A stretch of DNA of 64,000 bases. Origin: Bacteroidales bacterium. GTDB lineage: Bacteria; Bacteroidota; Bacteroidia; Bacteroidales; Marinilabiliaceae. The notes beneath the pieces were generated by a model. The model saw only the letters and a program-made list of their open reading frames with translations. It was not told the origin of the DNA and searched no databases. Shown here piece by piece: positions 1 through 8,623 of the stretch; the stretch's first letter is position 1, and every line of letters begins with the position of its first letter. The position numbers and the translations under genes are program-made. The stretch is from assembly GCA_003249255.1 (NCBI GenBank), contig QKJP01000004.1, positions 1 to 64,000 on the forward strand. The letters are read 5' to 3'.

Positions 1-188
1 TGATCTGCTGTTCTTAATATGTGCTCTAGGTTTTTCCTATTAAATAATCAAAGTTAATGCAGCAGATGGAGCTTTTATACCGAAGTAAATTATCATTTCT
101 TATAATATTCCTGTCTTTTGTCTTAAGAGTACAAACTAACGATTTTCTAATTGCTCCATTTTCAAATTTCACACTAACATTTCGTAAT

Positions 189-1499
189 CTAAAGAATTGC
201 CTTTTTGTACATGCTCAACGCTCGCTCTCTTGCAAATTTATGCTCAACGATTTCTGGTGGGTAATCAGGTGTTCCAAATTCCGGCACCCATCTTTTGATG
301 TAATCAAAATTCTTATCAAACTTTTGTTGTTGGGTAATGGGATTAAAGATTCTAAAGTAGGGAGCTGCATCACACCCAGTTCCGGCTGCCCATTGCCAGT
401 TTCCATTGTTTGAAGCCAGTTCGTAATCCAACAGTTTTTTAGCAAAATAAGCTTCGCCCCAGCGCCAATCAATCAATAAATGTTTGCATAAAAAGCCGGC
501 TGTTATCATGCGAACCCGGTTGTGCATGTATCCGGTAGTGTTGAGTTCTCTCATTCCTGCATCAACCAGAGGGTATCCGGTTTTACCATTGCACCAGGCT
601 TCAAATTCTTGTTCATTATTTCGCCATTGAATGTTATCATATTTTCGGCGGAAATTGTCAGAAACCACATTAGGAAAATGCACCAGGATATGAATGAAGA
701 ATTCCCGCCAGATAAGTTCATTTAAGAAGGTGGGTGATTGGTTTTTCGTTTCTGAAATCAACTTTCTAATTCCAATGGTACCAAACCTTAAATGCGGACC
801 AAGGTTGGTGGTGGCATTCAGCGCCGGATAGTCACGTTTGCTATGATAGTTGTTTATATTCATGAGCTTATAGTCCTTTACCTTAATTAGAGAAGTGCTA
901 AAGCCTAATGATTTCAGCGATGGTAACTCTGCATTAAATTTATGAAAATTGCTTAATTGCGGATTTGAGTATGGCTTAAAGTCTATGGAATTTAAGTTAG
1001 AAAGCCATTTGTTTTTAAATGGGGTATAAACCGTATAAGGCTCGTTGTTTTGGCTTAAGATTTCTCCGGGCTCAAAAATTAAATGATCTTGAAAACATGT
1101 TAGTTCAATGCCTTTATCAATTAGCAGATGCTTTATTTGCTGATCTCTTTTAAGGGCATAAGGTTCGTAATCTTTATTGCAATAGACTTTTTTAATCTTG
1201 TAAGTTTCGCTCAGCAATTTCCATACTTCAAGCGGATCTCCCTGAAGAATTAATAGAGCGCTTTGGAATTCTTTAAGTTGCTGGTTTAAGTCTAGTAAGC
1301 GCTCATAAATGAATGTGATGCGAGCATCATTAGCAGGAAGTTCATCTGTAATATTTGGATCAAAAATAAAGACCAATATGATTGTCTTATCTTCTTTTAG
1401 TGCATGGTGTAACCCTGCATTGTCATCAATGCGCAAATCTCTACGAAGCCAAAAGAATGATACTTCTGTTTTTACATCTAGTTGTTTAAAATATTCCAT
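189..1499 (-). CDS. phr: Deoxyribodipyrimidine photolyase (class I CPD photolyase / cryptochrome family)
   Basis: Light-driven flavoprotein that splits cyclobutane pyrimidine dimers in DNA, cytoplasmic. The 436 residues match the family's usual length. The N-terminal antenna-cofactor domain begins with the FWLRRDLRIDDN motif at about residue 16. The C-terminal FAD domain carries ELIWREFF, the GYPLVDAGMREL block, and the diagnostic NGNWQWAAGTGCDAAPYFR stretch, with FRIFNP just after it. The start at 1499 leaves a 68-base gap to the divergent glutathione peroxidase, so both may share a control region. The carotenoid operon next door suggests a photoprotection island. Seen: motifs. Known: family chemistry. 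The CPD rather than cryptochrome-DASH assignment rests on the overall motif pattern. Confidence 0.95.
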   Translation of the reverse strand: MEYFKQLDVKTEVSFFWLRRDLRIDDNAGLHHALKEDKTIILVFIFDPNITDELPANDARITFIYERLLDLNQQLKEFQSALLILQGDPLEVWKLLSETYKIKKVYCNKDYEPYALKRDQQIKHLLIDKGIELTCFQDHLIFEPGEILSQNNEPYTVYTPFKNKWLSNLNSIDFKPYSNPQLSNFHKFNAELPSLKSLGFSTSLIKVKDYKLMNINNYHSKRDYPALNATTNLGPHLRFGTIGIRKLISETKNQSPTFLNELIWREFFIHILVHFPNVVSDNFRRKYDNIQWRNNEQEFEAWCNGKTGYPLVDAGMRELNTTGYMHNRVRMITAGFLCKHLLIDWRWGEAYFAKKLLDYELASNNGNWQWAAGTGCDAAPYFRIFNPITQQQKFDKNFDYIKRWVPEFGTPDYPPEIVEHKFARERALSMYKKAIL

Positions 1500-1567
1500 A
1501 TTTAATTAAACAAAAAACATATCTGTTTGGTTTACTCCTTAGAACACCACTTTTTAATGTTTGAGAT

Positions 1568-2056
1568 ATGGACAAAGGAATATATGATTTAAGCTTTAAA
1601 AAATCCAGTGGAGAAGAAGTACAACTGTTAGATTATAAGGGTAAAGTGATTTTAATCGTGAATACAGCTACAAAATGTGGATTTGCATACCAGTTTAAAG
1701 AGTTGCAGCAGCTATATGAGAAGTATCAGAAGGAAGGATTTGAAATTATCGGTTTTCCATGCAATCAATTTTTAAGTCAAGAGCCTGTTTCTAATTCACA
1801 GATGAAAGAACTGTGTGAACTTAATTATGGAGTGAGCTTTATGTTAACCGAGAAAGTTGATGTAAATGGCAGCAATACACATCCGGTTTTTAAATATTTG
1901 AAGAAAGAAATTAAAGGAACATTTGGTAAACGTATCAAATGGAATTTTACGAAGTTTCTTATAGATCAAGATGGTCAAGTGATCAATCGATTTGCACCCT
2001 CTCAATCACCTTTAAAGCTAGAAAACACAATACATCAATTGTTAAGCAAATTATAA
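1568..2056 (+). CDS. Glutathione peroxidase family peroxidase (Cys type)
   Basis: Thiol peroxidase that reduces hydrogen peroxide and organic hydroperoxides. The 162 residues form a single thioredoxin-fold domain. The peroxidatic cysteine is C37 in NTATKCGF, so this is the cysteine and not the selenocysteine form. FPCNQF follows at residues 63-68 and the conserved KWNFTKFLID block lies near residue 119. No signal peptide, so cytoplasmic. Most bacterial Cys-type homologues use thioredoxin rather than glutathione as reductant, which is likely here too. It is divergent from the photolyase and lies 95 bases upstream of phytoene synthase, fitting a shared oxidative and light stress response. Confidence 0.93.
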   Translation: MDKGIYDLSFKKSSGEEVQLLDYKGKVILIVNTATKCGFAYQFKELQQLYEKYQKEGFEIIGFPCNQFLSQEPVSNSQMKELCELNYGVSFMLTEKVDVNGSNTHPVFKYLKKEIKGTFGKRIKWNFTKFLIDQDGQVINRFAPSQSPLKLENTIHQLLSKL

Positions 2057-2151
2057 ACAGATTTTTGTAAGATTTTGGATGTGAATACATTGAAATTATT
2101 ACTAATTTAATGGGTATTGTAATCTAAACCTCAGTTCTAAAGCCTTAAATT

Positions 2152-2994
2152 ATGAATTTAGACTTTTACAGGAAATGCAGTTTTAATGTTTCTGGTCTTT
2201 TTACAAAGAAATATAGTACATCCTTTTCTTTAGCGACATCATTGTTGGAAAAAGAAAAGCGCAATGCCATTTATGCAACTTATGGTTTTGTAAGAATTGC
2301 CGATGAAATTGTAGATTCTTTTCATGGCTACGATAAGGCCTTTCTTTTGGATAAGTTATACGAAGATTTAAACTATGCCTTGGAAAAGGGCATCAGTACA
2401 AATCCTCTTTTAATATGCTTTGCCGATACAGTAAAGAAATACCAAATTGATCAAGTTTACATTGATGCTTTTATGGCCAGTATGCGAGCCGATATTTCAA
2501 AAACAGAATATTCTTCCAAAGAAGAAATACAAGCCTATATTTATGGATCTGCTGATGTAGTGGGATTAATGTGTTTGCGTATTTTTTGCAATGGTAACAA
2601 TGTGTTGTTTGATGAATTAAAGGAGCCTGCTCAACGTTTAGGTTCAGCCTTTCAAAAAGTGAATTTTCTAAGGGATTTAAAGGCTGATGTTCATCAATTG
2701 GGACGAAATTATTTTCCGGAGTTGATGCATGCAGAATTTAATGCAAATTCGAAGCAGATTATTGAAGACTCTATCGAAGCCGATTTTAAAGAAGCTTATA
2801 AAGGCGTGAAAGGGTTACCCGGTCGTTCTAAACTAGCGGTGGCTTTGGCTTATTTTTATTACTACCGTTTATTTATGAAGATTAAACGAACTTCTCCAAA
2901 AGCCATTTTAAGTGAACGAATTCGCATTTCTAATGGATTGAAATACCTGACCATTTTTAAAGTGATGACTTTGTATAAACTGCGTCTGATTTAG
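2152..2994 (+). CDS. crtB: Phytoene/squalene synthase family protein (phytoene synthase)
   Basis: Head-to-head condensation of two prenyl diphosphates (GGPP to phytoene), the first committed step of carotenoid synthesis. The 280 residues are normal for CrtB. The first Asp-rich motif is DEIVD at residues 51-55; the second region reads FQKVNFLRDLKADVHQLGR followed by NYFP, matching the NxLRDxxxDxxxGRxYxP family signature. First gene of a six-gene operon: 4 bases separate it from the next gene. The partner CrtI in the operon supports phytoene rather than squalene synthase. No GGPP synthase or lycopene cyclase is present in the window. Confidence 0.93.
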   Translation: MNLDFYRKCSFNVSGLFTKKYSTSFSLATSLLEKEKRNAIYATYGFVRIADEIVDSFHGYDKAFLLDKLYEDLNYALEKGISTNPLLICFADTVKKYQIDQVYIDAFMASMRADISKTEYSSKEEIQAYIYGSADVVGLMCLRIFCNGNNVLFDELKEPAQRLGSAFQKVNFLRDLKADVHQLGRNYFPELMHAEFNANSKQIIEDSIEADFKEAYKGVKGLPGRSKLAVALAYFYYYRLFMKIKRTSPKAILSERIRISNGLKYLTIFKVMTLYKLRLI

Positions 2995-2998
2995 TCTT

Positions 2999-3649
2999 AT
3001 GTGGTATCCTAAAAACAAAATTCCATTACGAGAAGTGAAGCGATTTGTAGTTGTCTTTTATATCGTTGGTGTAGTTGGTTTTGGATTGAAGATATCGCAA
3101 GATATATTTCAAAGTCTTACAGCCTATTCATTGTTGTTGTGCTTGTATCTGTTAGCTGTTTATCATGAAAATTATACCCGAAAGGAGTTGGGCGTTTTTC
3201 TATTGATTTATCTTTTAGGTTTTGGAGTTGAATTGTTGGGCGTTAATACAGGTCTTATTTTTGGTAATTATAATTATGGTGATGGATTGGGCTTTAAAGT
3301 CTTGGGTACACCCTTAATGATCGGGGTAAACTGGCTGTTCTTAATTTATTGCATTGGAGTTGTCATTCATAAAATAAAGGTTCATTGGTTAATTAAATCA
3401 TTCTTGGGAGCAGGGCTGATGGTGATTTATGATTTAGTTTTGGAACATGTGGCAGCCTTTATGGATATGTGGTATTGGAAAACAACTAGTATTCCGGTGC
3501 AGAATTATGTTGCCTGGTTTCTTATTTCGCTTGTATTGTTTGGTTTACTGTTTGCATCAAAGGTGAAGCTTCAAAATTCCTTAGCCGCAGTGTTATTGTC
3601 CAGTCAATTTACATTCTTATTCTTATTGCTTTTTATCCAGTATGTATGA
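2999..3649 (+). CDS. cruF: Carotenoid biosynthesis integral membrane protein (CruF-like, PF04240)
   Basis: Polytopic membrane protein of 216 residues with about seven hydrophobic segments, matching the DUF422/CruF family. CruF in cyanobacteria adds water to the 1',2' double bond of the acyclic psi end of carotenoids, making a tertiary hydroxyl for glycosylation. Visible family features are the acidic LGFGVELLGVNTG block near residue 75, the GNYNYGDGLG segment and the LMVIYDLVLEHVA segment with conserved Asp/Glu near residue 148. The next ATG overlaps its stop codon (ATGA), implying translational coupling. Role as a 1',2'-hydratase is inferred from family and operon; related members hydrate bacterioruberin precursors. 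Confidence 0.82.
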   Translation: MWYPKNKIPLREVKRFVVVFYIVGVVGFGLKISQDIFQSLTAYSLLLCLYLLAVYHENYTRKELGVFLLIYLLGFGVELLGVNTGLIFGNYNYGDGLGFKVLGTPLMIGVNWLFLIYCIGVVIHKIKVHWLIKSFLGAGLMVIYDLVLEHVAAFMDMWYWKTTSIPVQNYVAWFLISLVLFGLLFASKVKLQNSLAAVLLSSQFTFLFLLLFIQYV

Positions 3650-4263
3650 TAAAAGCTCAGCACCATATCGTGTACAAAGTTTTCTTTAAGTATTACACTT
3701 TGATAATGCTAAAACGTAAATTTCAGAAGGTGACTCTGCAAGGCGGTTTGATGGATGAGAATAAAGCATTGTTGATTTTAGCTAATCACATTTCGTGGTG
3801 GGATGGATTTTGGATTCATTATTTGAATTTAAAAGTCTTTAAACGCAGGCAGTTTTTTATGATGCTGGAGGAGCAATTACAAAGGCATTCTTTCTTTCGT
3901 TTTTTGGGTGGATTCTCAATTAAAAAAGGTTCGAGGGAAAGCATCATTAGTCTTAATTATGCTGCCGAAAAGCTAAAGGATAAACGGAATCTGTTATTCA
4001 TGTTTCCACAAGGAAAAATAAACAGCATGCATGAGCAAAACATTCGATTTGAAAAGGGAGTGGAATACCTGCTAAAAAAGGTAGACAGTCAAGTGCAAGT
4101 TGTATTTGTAGCAAATGTGATTGATTACTTTTCAAATGCAAAGCCTGAGTTAAGTGTGTTTTACCGTTCCTATTCAGGCCATGATACAAGCTGTGCGAGT
4201 CTGGAAAAAGCATACAATAGTTTTTATCACGAGTGTATTAATCAACAAAAAATGAAAGCGTAG
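3646..4263 (+). CDS. PlsC-like 1-acyl-glycerol-phosphate acyltransferase family protein
   Basis: Acyltransferase of the LPLAT/AGPAT superfamily, 205 residues. The catalytic HX4D motif is H48-D53 in NHISWWD; the GGFSIKKGSR block (about 88-97) and FPQGKI (120-125, in place of the common FPEGTR) form the glycerol-phosphate-type acceptor motifs. Located between the CruF-like and GT2 genes with overlapping or abutting ends, so it very probably acts on the carotenoid product, for example acylating the sugar of a carotenoid glycoside. Green sulphur bacteria use a comparable glycosyltransferase/acyltransferase pair (CruC/CruD). Phospholipid synthesis is the alternative, less likely in this operon. 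Confidence 0.83.
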   Translation: MIKAQHHIVYKVFFKYYTLIMLKRKFQKVTLQGGLMDENKALLILANHISWWDGFWIHYLNLKVFKRRQFFMMLEEQLQRHSFFRFLGGFSIKKGSRESIISLNYAAEKLKDKRNLLFMFPQGKINSMHEQNIRFEKGVEYLLKKVDSQVQVVFVANVIDYFSNAKPELSVFYRSYSGHDTSCASLEKAYNSFYHECINQQKMKA

Positions 4264-5355
4264 ATGATTCAAATTCTAACCTATACCGTGTTGGGTTTTT
4301 TATGCCTTCAGTTGTTGAATGTTTGCTTAAACGTCATTTTTCATCAGCGATTAAAACAGGCAGATTGGCCGGGAAATAATTTGGTTTCAATACTAATTCC
4401 TGCGCGAAATGAGGAGGATAATTTACCGGGAGTATTGAATAGTTTGCAAAACTTAAGTTATCAAAACATTGAGATATTGGTCTTTGATGATGAGTCCAAC
4501 GATGGTACTGCCAATGTTGTTAAAAGTTTTGCTAAAATAGATCAACGGATAAAACTCTTTCAATCAGATGGCTTGAAAGAAAGTTGGCGGGGGAAAAACT
4601 ATGCCTGTTATCAATTGGCTCAGGTAGCAAAAGGAGATTATTTTCTCTTTATAGATGCAGATGTGCTGTTGAATACCAATATCATTGAATCCAGCTTGTG
4701 TGAAATGCAAAAGCGAAAACTCAGTTTGTTGTCTGTTTTTCCAAAGCAAGTGATGAAGACCAGTGCTGAGCGAAAATCTGTTCCTGTCATGAATTATATT
4801 TTGCTTTCCTTATTGCCATTGGTGTTTGTACGTTATTCGCCTTTTAAAGCTCACGCTGCCGCTAATGGGCAGTACATGTTGTTTGATGCTGTTGCTTATC
4901 GGAAATATCAACCCCACAAACGATTTAAAGAATCGGTGGTTGAAGACATTCGAATTGCACAATTTTATAAGAAAGTAAAGGCAAAGGTTGGTTGTTATTT
5001 GGGTGATGAGCGGATTAGTTGTCGCATGTACAAAGGTTATGATGAGGCAATTGCCGGATTTTCGAAGAATGTTTTTATGTTTTTTGGAGGAAGCCGGCTT
5101 CTGGGCATTTTGTTTTGGAGTTTTACAAGTTTGGGTTTTATCCCGGCATTTATTCTCGGAATGGAGTGGTTTGTGAGTGTCCTCTTATTAACTCTGATTA
5201 TTCGAATAATGATTGCCAAATTAAGCAGGCAGAAGTTTGGCTTAAATGGCATGCAGTTTTTGCAGCAACAAGTTTTTATGGCTCAGGTCATGCTAAATGC
5301 CATTATGTTGGAGAGGTCAAAAAAATTGGTATGGAAGGGAAGAAGTATAGCATAA
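4264..5355 (+). CDS. GT2 family glycosyltransferase, carotenoid operon (CruG/CrtQ-like)
   Basis: Membrane-anchored family 2 glycosyltransferase, 363 residues. An N-terminal membrane helix (about 1-25) precedes the GT-A domain: SILIPARNEE at 42-51, the nucleotide-sugar Asp pair in VFDDESNDGT near 75, the metal-binding DAD at 131-133, and the VVEDIRIAQFYKK acceptor-site acid near residue 225. Two or three helices close the protein (about 280-350). Starts immediately after the stop of the acyltransferase. Expected to glycosylate the hydroxyl made by the CruF-like enzyme; the sugar donor cannot be read from sequence. Similar proteins are annotated as diaponeurosporenoate glycosyltransferases. Confidence 0.85.
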   Translation: MIQILTYTVLGFLCLQLLNVCLNVIFHQRLKQADWPGNNLVSILIPARNEEDNLPGVLNSLQNLSYQNIEILVFDDESNDGTANVVKSFAKIDQRIKLFQSDGLKESWRGKNYACYQLAQVAKGDYFLFIDADVLLNTNIIESSLCEMQKRKLSLLSVFPKQVMKTSAERKSVPVMNYILLSLLPLVFVRYSPFKAHAAANGQYMLFDAVAYRKYQPHKRFKESVVEDIRIAQFYKKVKAKVGCYLGDERISCRMYKGYDEAIAGFSKNVFMFFGGSRLLGILFWSFTSLGFIPAFILGMEWFVSVLLLTLIIRIMIAKLSRQKFGLNGMQFLQQQVFMAQVMLNAIMLERSKKLVWKGRSIA

Positions 5356-6065
5356 TTCTGGCATTTTGTTTTTTCGCATGGGTAGCTGTGGCTCAGAATG
5401 AGAAAGCTATTTACAATGCTTATGTAAAGGGCGATATGCAAAGCTGGAAAACTGTTATGGATAAAATGGAGATCCAGGAAAAAAAGACCAATGCGCATCG
5501 CTTATCATTGATTAATTATCAGTATGGTTATGTGGCTTGGTGTATTGCTGAAAACCGAAATGTTGAAGCCAAAGCATATATGAAAAAGGCTCTTAATCAC
5601 ATTGATTATTTGGAAAAAGAAGGTTTTGCACCACAAGAGATATTGGCTTACAAAGCCGCCTTTATTGGTTTTGAGTTGAATTTTTATCCGCTAAAAGCTC
5701 CTTTTATTGGTCCCGTAAGTATAGATTATGCCAAAGCATCCGTAAAGGGCAGAGATGATAATTTCTTAGGTTATATTCAATTGGGAAATATTGATTTTTA
5801 TCGGCCAATGGTGTTTGGAGGTTCTAAAGAAGCAGGGATTAAGCATTATTTACAAGCATTAGAAATATTTGATGGTCAACCGGAACTGAAAAAGAATAAC
5901 TGGAACTATCTTAATCTTTTAGCCACCTTGGTAACTGCTTATAAAGAAATTGAAGATACTAAAAGAGCGCAATTCTTTTGTCAACAAGCTTTAACGGAAG
6001 AGCCTGATTTTAAATGGGCAAAAGATCATTTGTGCCCTAAACGATTAAATAAAACAGATGAGTAA
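5331..6065 (+). CDS. Exported TPR-like protein of the carotenoid operon
   Basis: Predicted secreted or periplasmic protein of 244 residues. The start at 5331 is chosen because it places a clean signal peptide (MEGKKYSIILAFCFFAW then AVAQ) at the N terminus; an upstream ATG at 5115 would read through another frame of the glycosyltransferase gene. The body is alpha-helical with weak TPR spacing (for example residues 40-75, 140-175 and 185-215). It overlaps the glycosyltransferase by 25 bases and the desaturase by 8, so it belongs to the operon. No enzyme motif seen. Homologous genes of unknown role are often found in Bacteroidota operons of this type; a scaffold or export role would be a guess. 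Confidence 0.75.
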   Translation: MEGKKYSIILAFCFFAWVAVAQNEKAIYNAYVKGDMQSWKTVMDKMEIQEKKTNAHRLSLINYQYGYVAWCIAENRNVEAKAYMKKALNHIDYLEKEGFAPQEILAYKAAFIGFELNFYPLKAPFIGPVSIDYAKASVKGRDDNFLGYIQLGNIDFYRPMVFGGSKEAGIKHYLQALEIFDGQPELKKNNWNYLNLLATLVTAYKEIEDTKRAQFFCQQALTEEPDFKWAKDHLCPKRLNKTDE

Positions 6066-7539
6066 AAAAGTAATCATAGTTGGTGCCGGATTGGGTGGTT
6101 TATCAACCGGACTTCGATTGGCTTCGCGCGGATTTGAAGTGACAATTCTAGAGAAAAATAGTAATGCCGGAGGGCGTTTAAATCAAATTAAAGAAGGCGG
6201 ATTTACTTTTGATACAGGTCCTAGTTTTTTTAGTATGACTTATGAATTTGATGAGTTGATGCAGGATTGCGGAATACAAACGCCTTTTGAATTTGTAGAG
6301 TTAGATCCTTTGTATACGGTGAATTTTAGGGGTGAGAATCAGAACTATTATTTGTATAAGAATGTACAAAAGCTGGCAGAACAATTTGCCGATAAAGAAC
6401 CTGATTTTGAAAATAAGTTTCGAGCTTATTTAAAGTATTGCGAATCTTTATACAACGATACGGTGGATGTTGCCATCAAGCAAAACTTTGATTCTTTATT
6501 TGCTTATGTAAAAGCATTAATGCAGGTAAATCCCAAACATTTACCGGTATTGCTTAAGTCATTCTGGAATCAGGCCGGAAAGTATTTTAAGTCGAAAGAA
6601 GTTCGGCAAATTGTTTCTTTAATTGCTTTCTTTTTAGGTCGTACACCTTTTGATACCAATGCTATTTATACCTTATTGTCGCACATAGAATTCACGCACA
6701 ATGGCTATTACAATGTAAAAGGAGGGATGTATAAAATTGTTGAAGGTCTGGTGGATGAGTTAAAGAAGAAAGGTGTTACGTTTTTATACAATACAGAGAT
6801 TGTTGGTTTTGAAGAGCAGGGTGGAGAATTGTCTTCTTTGTTAGATCAGAATGGAAGAAAACATCACGCGGATATTTTTGTGATTAACAGTGATGCTGCT
6901 TATTTCAGAGGAAAGGTTTTGAAACGTAAGAAGTTTTCAGAGCCCAAACTGAAGAAAATGAGTTGGACAATGGGCTACCTCACGTTTTATATTGGGATTA
7001 ATGCGAAACTACCTCAGGTGGAGCATCACAATTACTTTCTGGGTAATAATTACGAAGATTACTCTCGTGATGTCATGAAAAATCCAGGTACTTTAGAAAA
7101 ACCATACTATTATGTAAATGTACTTTCTAAACACAACCAAGAGTGTGCGCCGGAAGGACATGAAGCGCTGTTTTTTGTTTGTCCGGTTCCCAATCTACTC
7201 TACAAAAAAGACTGGTCCGATAAGGATGAAATTATTGATAGTATACTCAAAGATTTCTCAGAGCGAATAGGAGAAGATGTGTCCTCTAAAGTGGTGTTTC
7301 GAAAGGTATATACACCCAAAGAATGGGAGCAGCAATTTAATTTATTTGCCGGTTCAGGTCTAGGTTTGTCGCATGATATGTTACAAATAGGAGCTTTACG
7401 TCCTAAAAATTTCGATGAGGAATTTAAAAATACTTTCTATGTGGGAGCCTCTACTATCCCGGGTGCAGGGTTGCCAATGGCAGTGATTAGTTCGAAGCTT
7501 ACAGTAGAGCGTGTTATGGGATATTCAAAAGTGAATTAA
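6058..7539 (+). CDS. crtI: Phytoene desaturase family FAD oxidoreductase
   Basis: CrtI-type desaturase, 493 residues, converting phytoene to neurosporene or lycopene, or desaturating a hydroxylated intermediate like CrtD. The FAD dinucleotide-binding motif is GAGLGG at 9-14 followed by the E of LEKNSNAGGR at about 32; the C-terminal signature is YVGASTIPGAGLPMAV near residue 462. Last gene of the operon, followed by an intrinsic terminator. Only one desaturase is present in the window, so either it performs all steps or another copy lies elsewhere. Membrane-associated through the substrate, no signal peptide. Confidence 0.93.
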   Translation: MSKKVIIVGAGLGGLSTGLRLASRGFEVTILEKNSNAGGRLNQIKEGGFTFDTGPSFFSMTYEFDELMQDCGIQTPFEFVELDPLYTVNFRGENQNYYLYKNVQKLAEQFADKEPDFENKFRAYLKYCESLYNDTVDVAIKQNFDSLFAYVKALMQVNPKHLPVLLKSFWNQAGKYFKSKEVRQIVSLIAFFLGRTPFDTNAIYTLLSHIEFTHNGYYNVKGGMYKIVEGLVDELKKKGVTFLYNTEIVGFEEQGGELSSLLDQNGRKHHADIFVINSDAAYFRGKVLKRKKFSEPKLKKMSWTMGYLTFYIGINAKLPQVEHHNYFLGNNYEDYSRDVMKNPGTLEKPYYYVNVLSKHNQECAPEGHEALFFVCPVPNLLYKKDWSDKDEIIDSILKDFSERIGEDVSSKVVFRKVYTPKEWEQQFNLFAGSGLGLSHDMLQIGALRPKNFDEEFKNTFYVGASTIPGAGLPMAVISSKLTVERVMGYSKVN

Positions 7540-7548
7540 GAAAGACGT

Positions 7549-7588
7549 AAATAGCATGAATAAACAATTTGTTCATGCTATTTTTTTC
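7549..7588. terminator. Intrinsic terminator between crtI and the convergent membrane-protein gene
   Basis: Perfect 11-bp inverted repeat AATAGCATGAA / TTCATGCTATT with an 11-base loop followed by seven T. It ends the carotenoid operon and, with A-rich sequence on the other side, may also serve the convergent gene ending at 7590. Confidence 0.88.
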
Positions 7589-7589
7589 T

Positions 7590-8006
7590 TTAAGCTTTTA
7601 TTCTTGCATTGATGTAGTCTACAAATTCGTCTGGGTGAGCAGTGCCAATCCACACTTTTCGATTCTTACCTTTTATTGTTAATTCAATAGCTTTAGTGCC
7701 GGAAACATTATAAAGTGTCGAACCCAGTCTAAAGCGAATGCCATAGCCAATGGGAAAATAGTGAATGACTTTGCAAGCTTCGATATTTTCGTATTTGAAT
7801 TTTCTACGAATGAGACCTATTCCCATAGAGAAAGAAACTCCTTCGTCATCTGCTTTAACGGTAAGTTTATAGCTCATTAATAAAACAAAGGCAAATGCAG
7901 ATAAAACGATTGGACTAACTTCTTTTCCTTGTTCCAGAAATAAAGTAAAAATAGAAAGTGCACCAAGGGTAATGATAAATACCCAACCTGTTTGTGTTTT
8001 TTTCAT
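7590..8006 (-). CDS. Small membrane protein with PH-like domain
   Basis: 138 residues. Two hydrophobic segments (about 7-25 and 30-48) are followed by a soluble region whose pattern (DDEGVSFSMGIGLIRRKFKYENIEACKVI, then a glycine-rich GYGIRFRLGSTLYNV and EFVDYINARI) resembles the bacterial PH (bPH) domain fold found in many small Bacteroidota membrane proteins. Function unknown. It follows the Yip1-like and DUF2089 genes on the same strand with 11 bases between, so the three may be co-transcribed. I do not recognise a more specific family. Confidence 0.75.
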   Translation of the reverse strand: MKKTQTGWVFIITLGALSIFTLFLEQGKEVSPIVLSAFAFVLLMSYKLTVKADDEGVSFSMGIGLIRRKFKYENIEACKVIHYFPIGYGIRFRLGSTLYNVSGTKAIELTIKGKNRKVWIGTAHPDEFVDYINARIKA

Positions 8007-8017
8007 TATGAATGTTT

Positions 8018-8623
8018 TTATGTGGTTTGCATTCTGTTTAAAATAATTTGTGATAAAGTGGCCGTGATAACCATAGCGAGGATAAATACAATGATAAATG
8101 ACACAGTTAGTTTAACTCCCTTTAAGTTGGCAGATACTTTATAGGCATTTAGCATTAACGTGATCATCCACACGGTTAACAATAACGTACAGACGATTAA
8201 AGTAACGGCAATAATTGCTTCAAAGGATGTTATTTCAACCGGATCGCCTACTTGTAATGACATCCATAAAAGGTATTGGCTAAACTTGTTTAAGGATTCT
8301 GAAAAACCGATGAGTGCACCCAATATATAAGGAGCTCTGGCTAACGCTTGCGTGCCAAATATATCGATGATTCTTACCTTCGATTTGGAAAGTATAATGG
8401 CGGCTAAATAAAACAGGATTGATACCACAAGCCAGTTTGTAAAGCTTTGGATGATGAGGTATGAAAAGGGGAATTCACCGGCTTTTTTAACCGAAATAAT
8501 ATCCGGAAAGTGGGTGTTGCTATAAAAACCGATTGTGACTGTTGCCAGAATTATTATTAGCCCTATGATTAAGGCTTTTCCTCCTGCAATAAATTCGAAA
8601 GGGTTAAATAGTTTCTTGATCAT
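8018..8623 (-). CDS. Yip1-like polytopic membrane protein
   Basis: Membrane protein of 201 residues with five hydrophobic segments and an N-terminal cytoplasmic stretch (KKLFNPFEFIAGGKALIIG), the arrangement of Yip1/YIF1-family proteins found in many bacteria. The start at 8623 is preferred over one at 8659 because MIKKLFNPFEF is the natural family beginning and the longer form would overlap the DUF2089 gene by 56 rather than 20 bases. Function unknown; the partner DUF2089 gene suggests a regulator/membrane-protein pair. Confidence 0.72.
   Translation of the reverse strand: MIKKLFNPFEFIAGGKALIIGLIIILATVTIGFYSNTHFPDIISVKKAGEFPFSYLIIQSFTNWLVVSILFYLAAIILSKSKVRIIDIFGTQALARAPYILGALIGFSESLNKFSQYLLWMSLQVGDPVEITSFEAIIAVTLIVCTLLLTVWMITLMLNAYKVSANLKGVKLTVSFIIVFILAMVITATLSQIILNRMQTT

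Noticed and set aside
57-413. Plus-strand open frame overlapping the photolyase gene
   Set aside because: It lies antisense to a strongly conserved coding region and encodes nothing recognisable.
5115-5330. Earlier in-frame start for the TPR protein in the carotenoid operon
   Set aside because: It would run 216 bases inside the glycosyltransferase gene and hide the signal peptide that begins at 5331.
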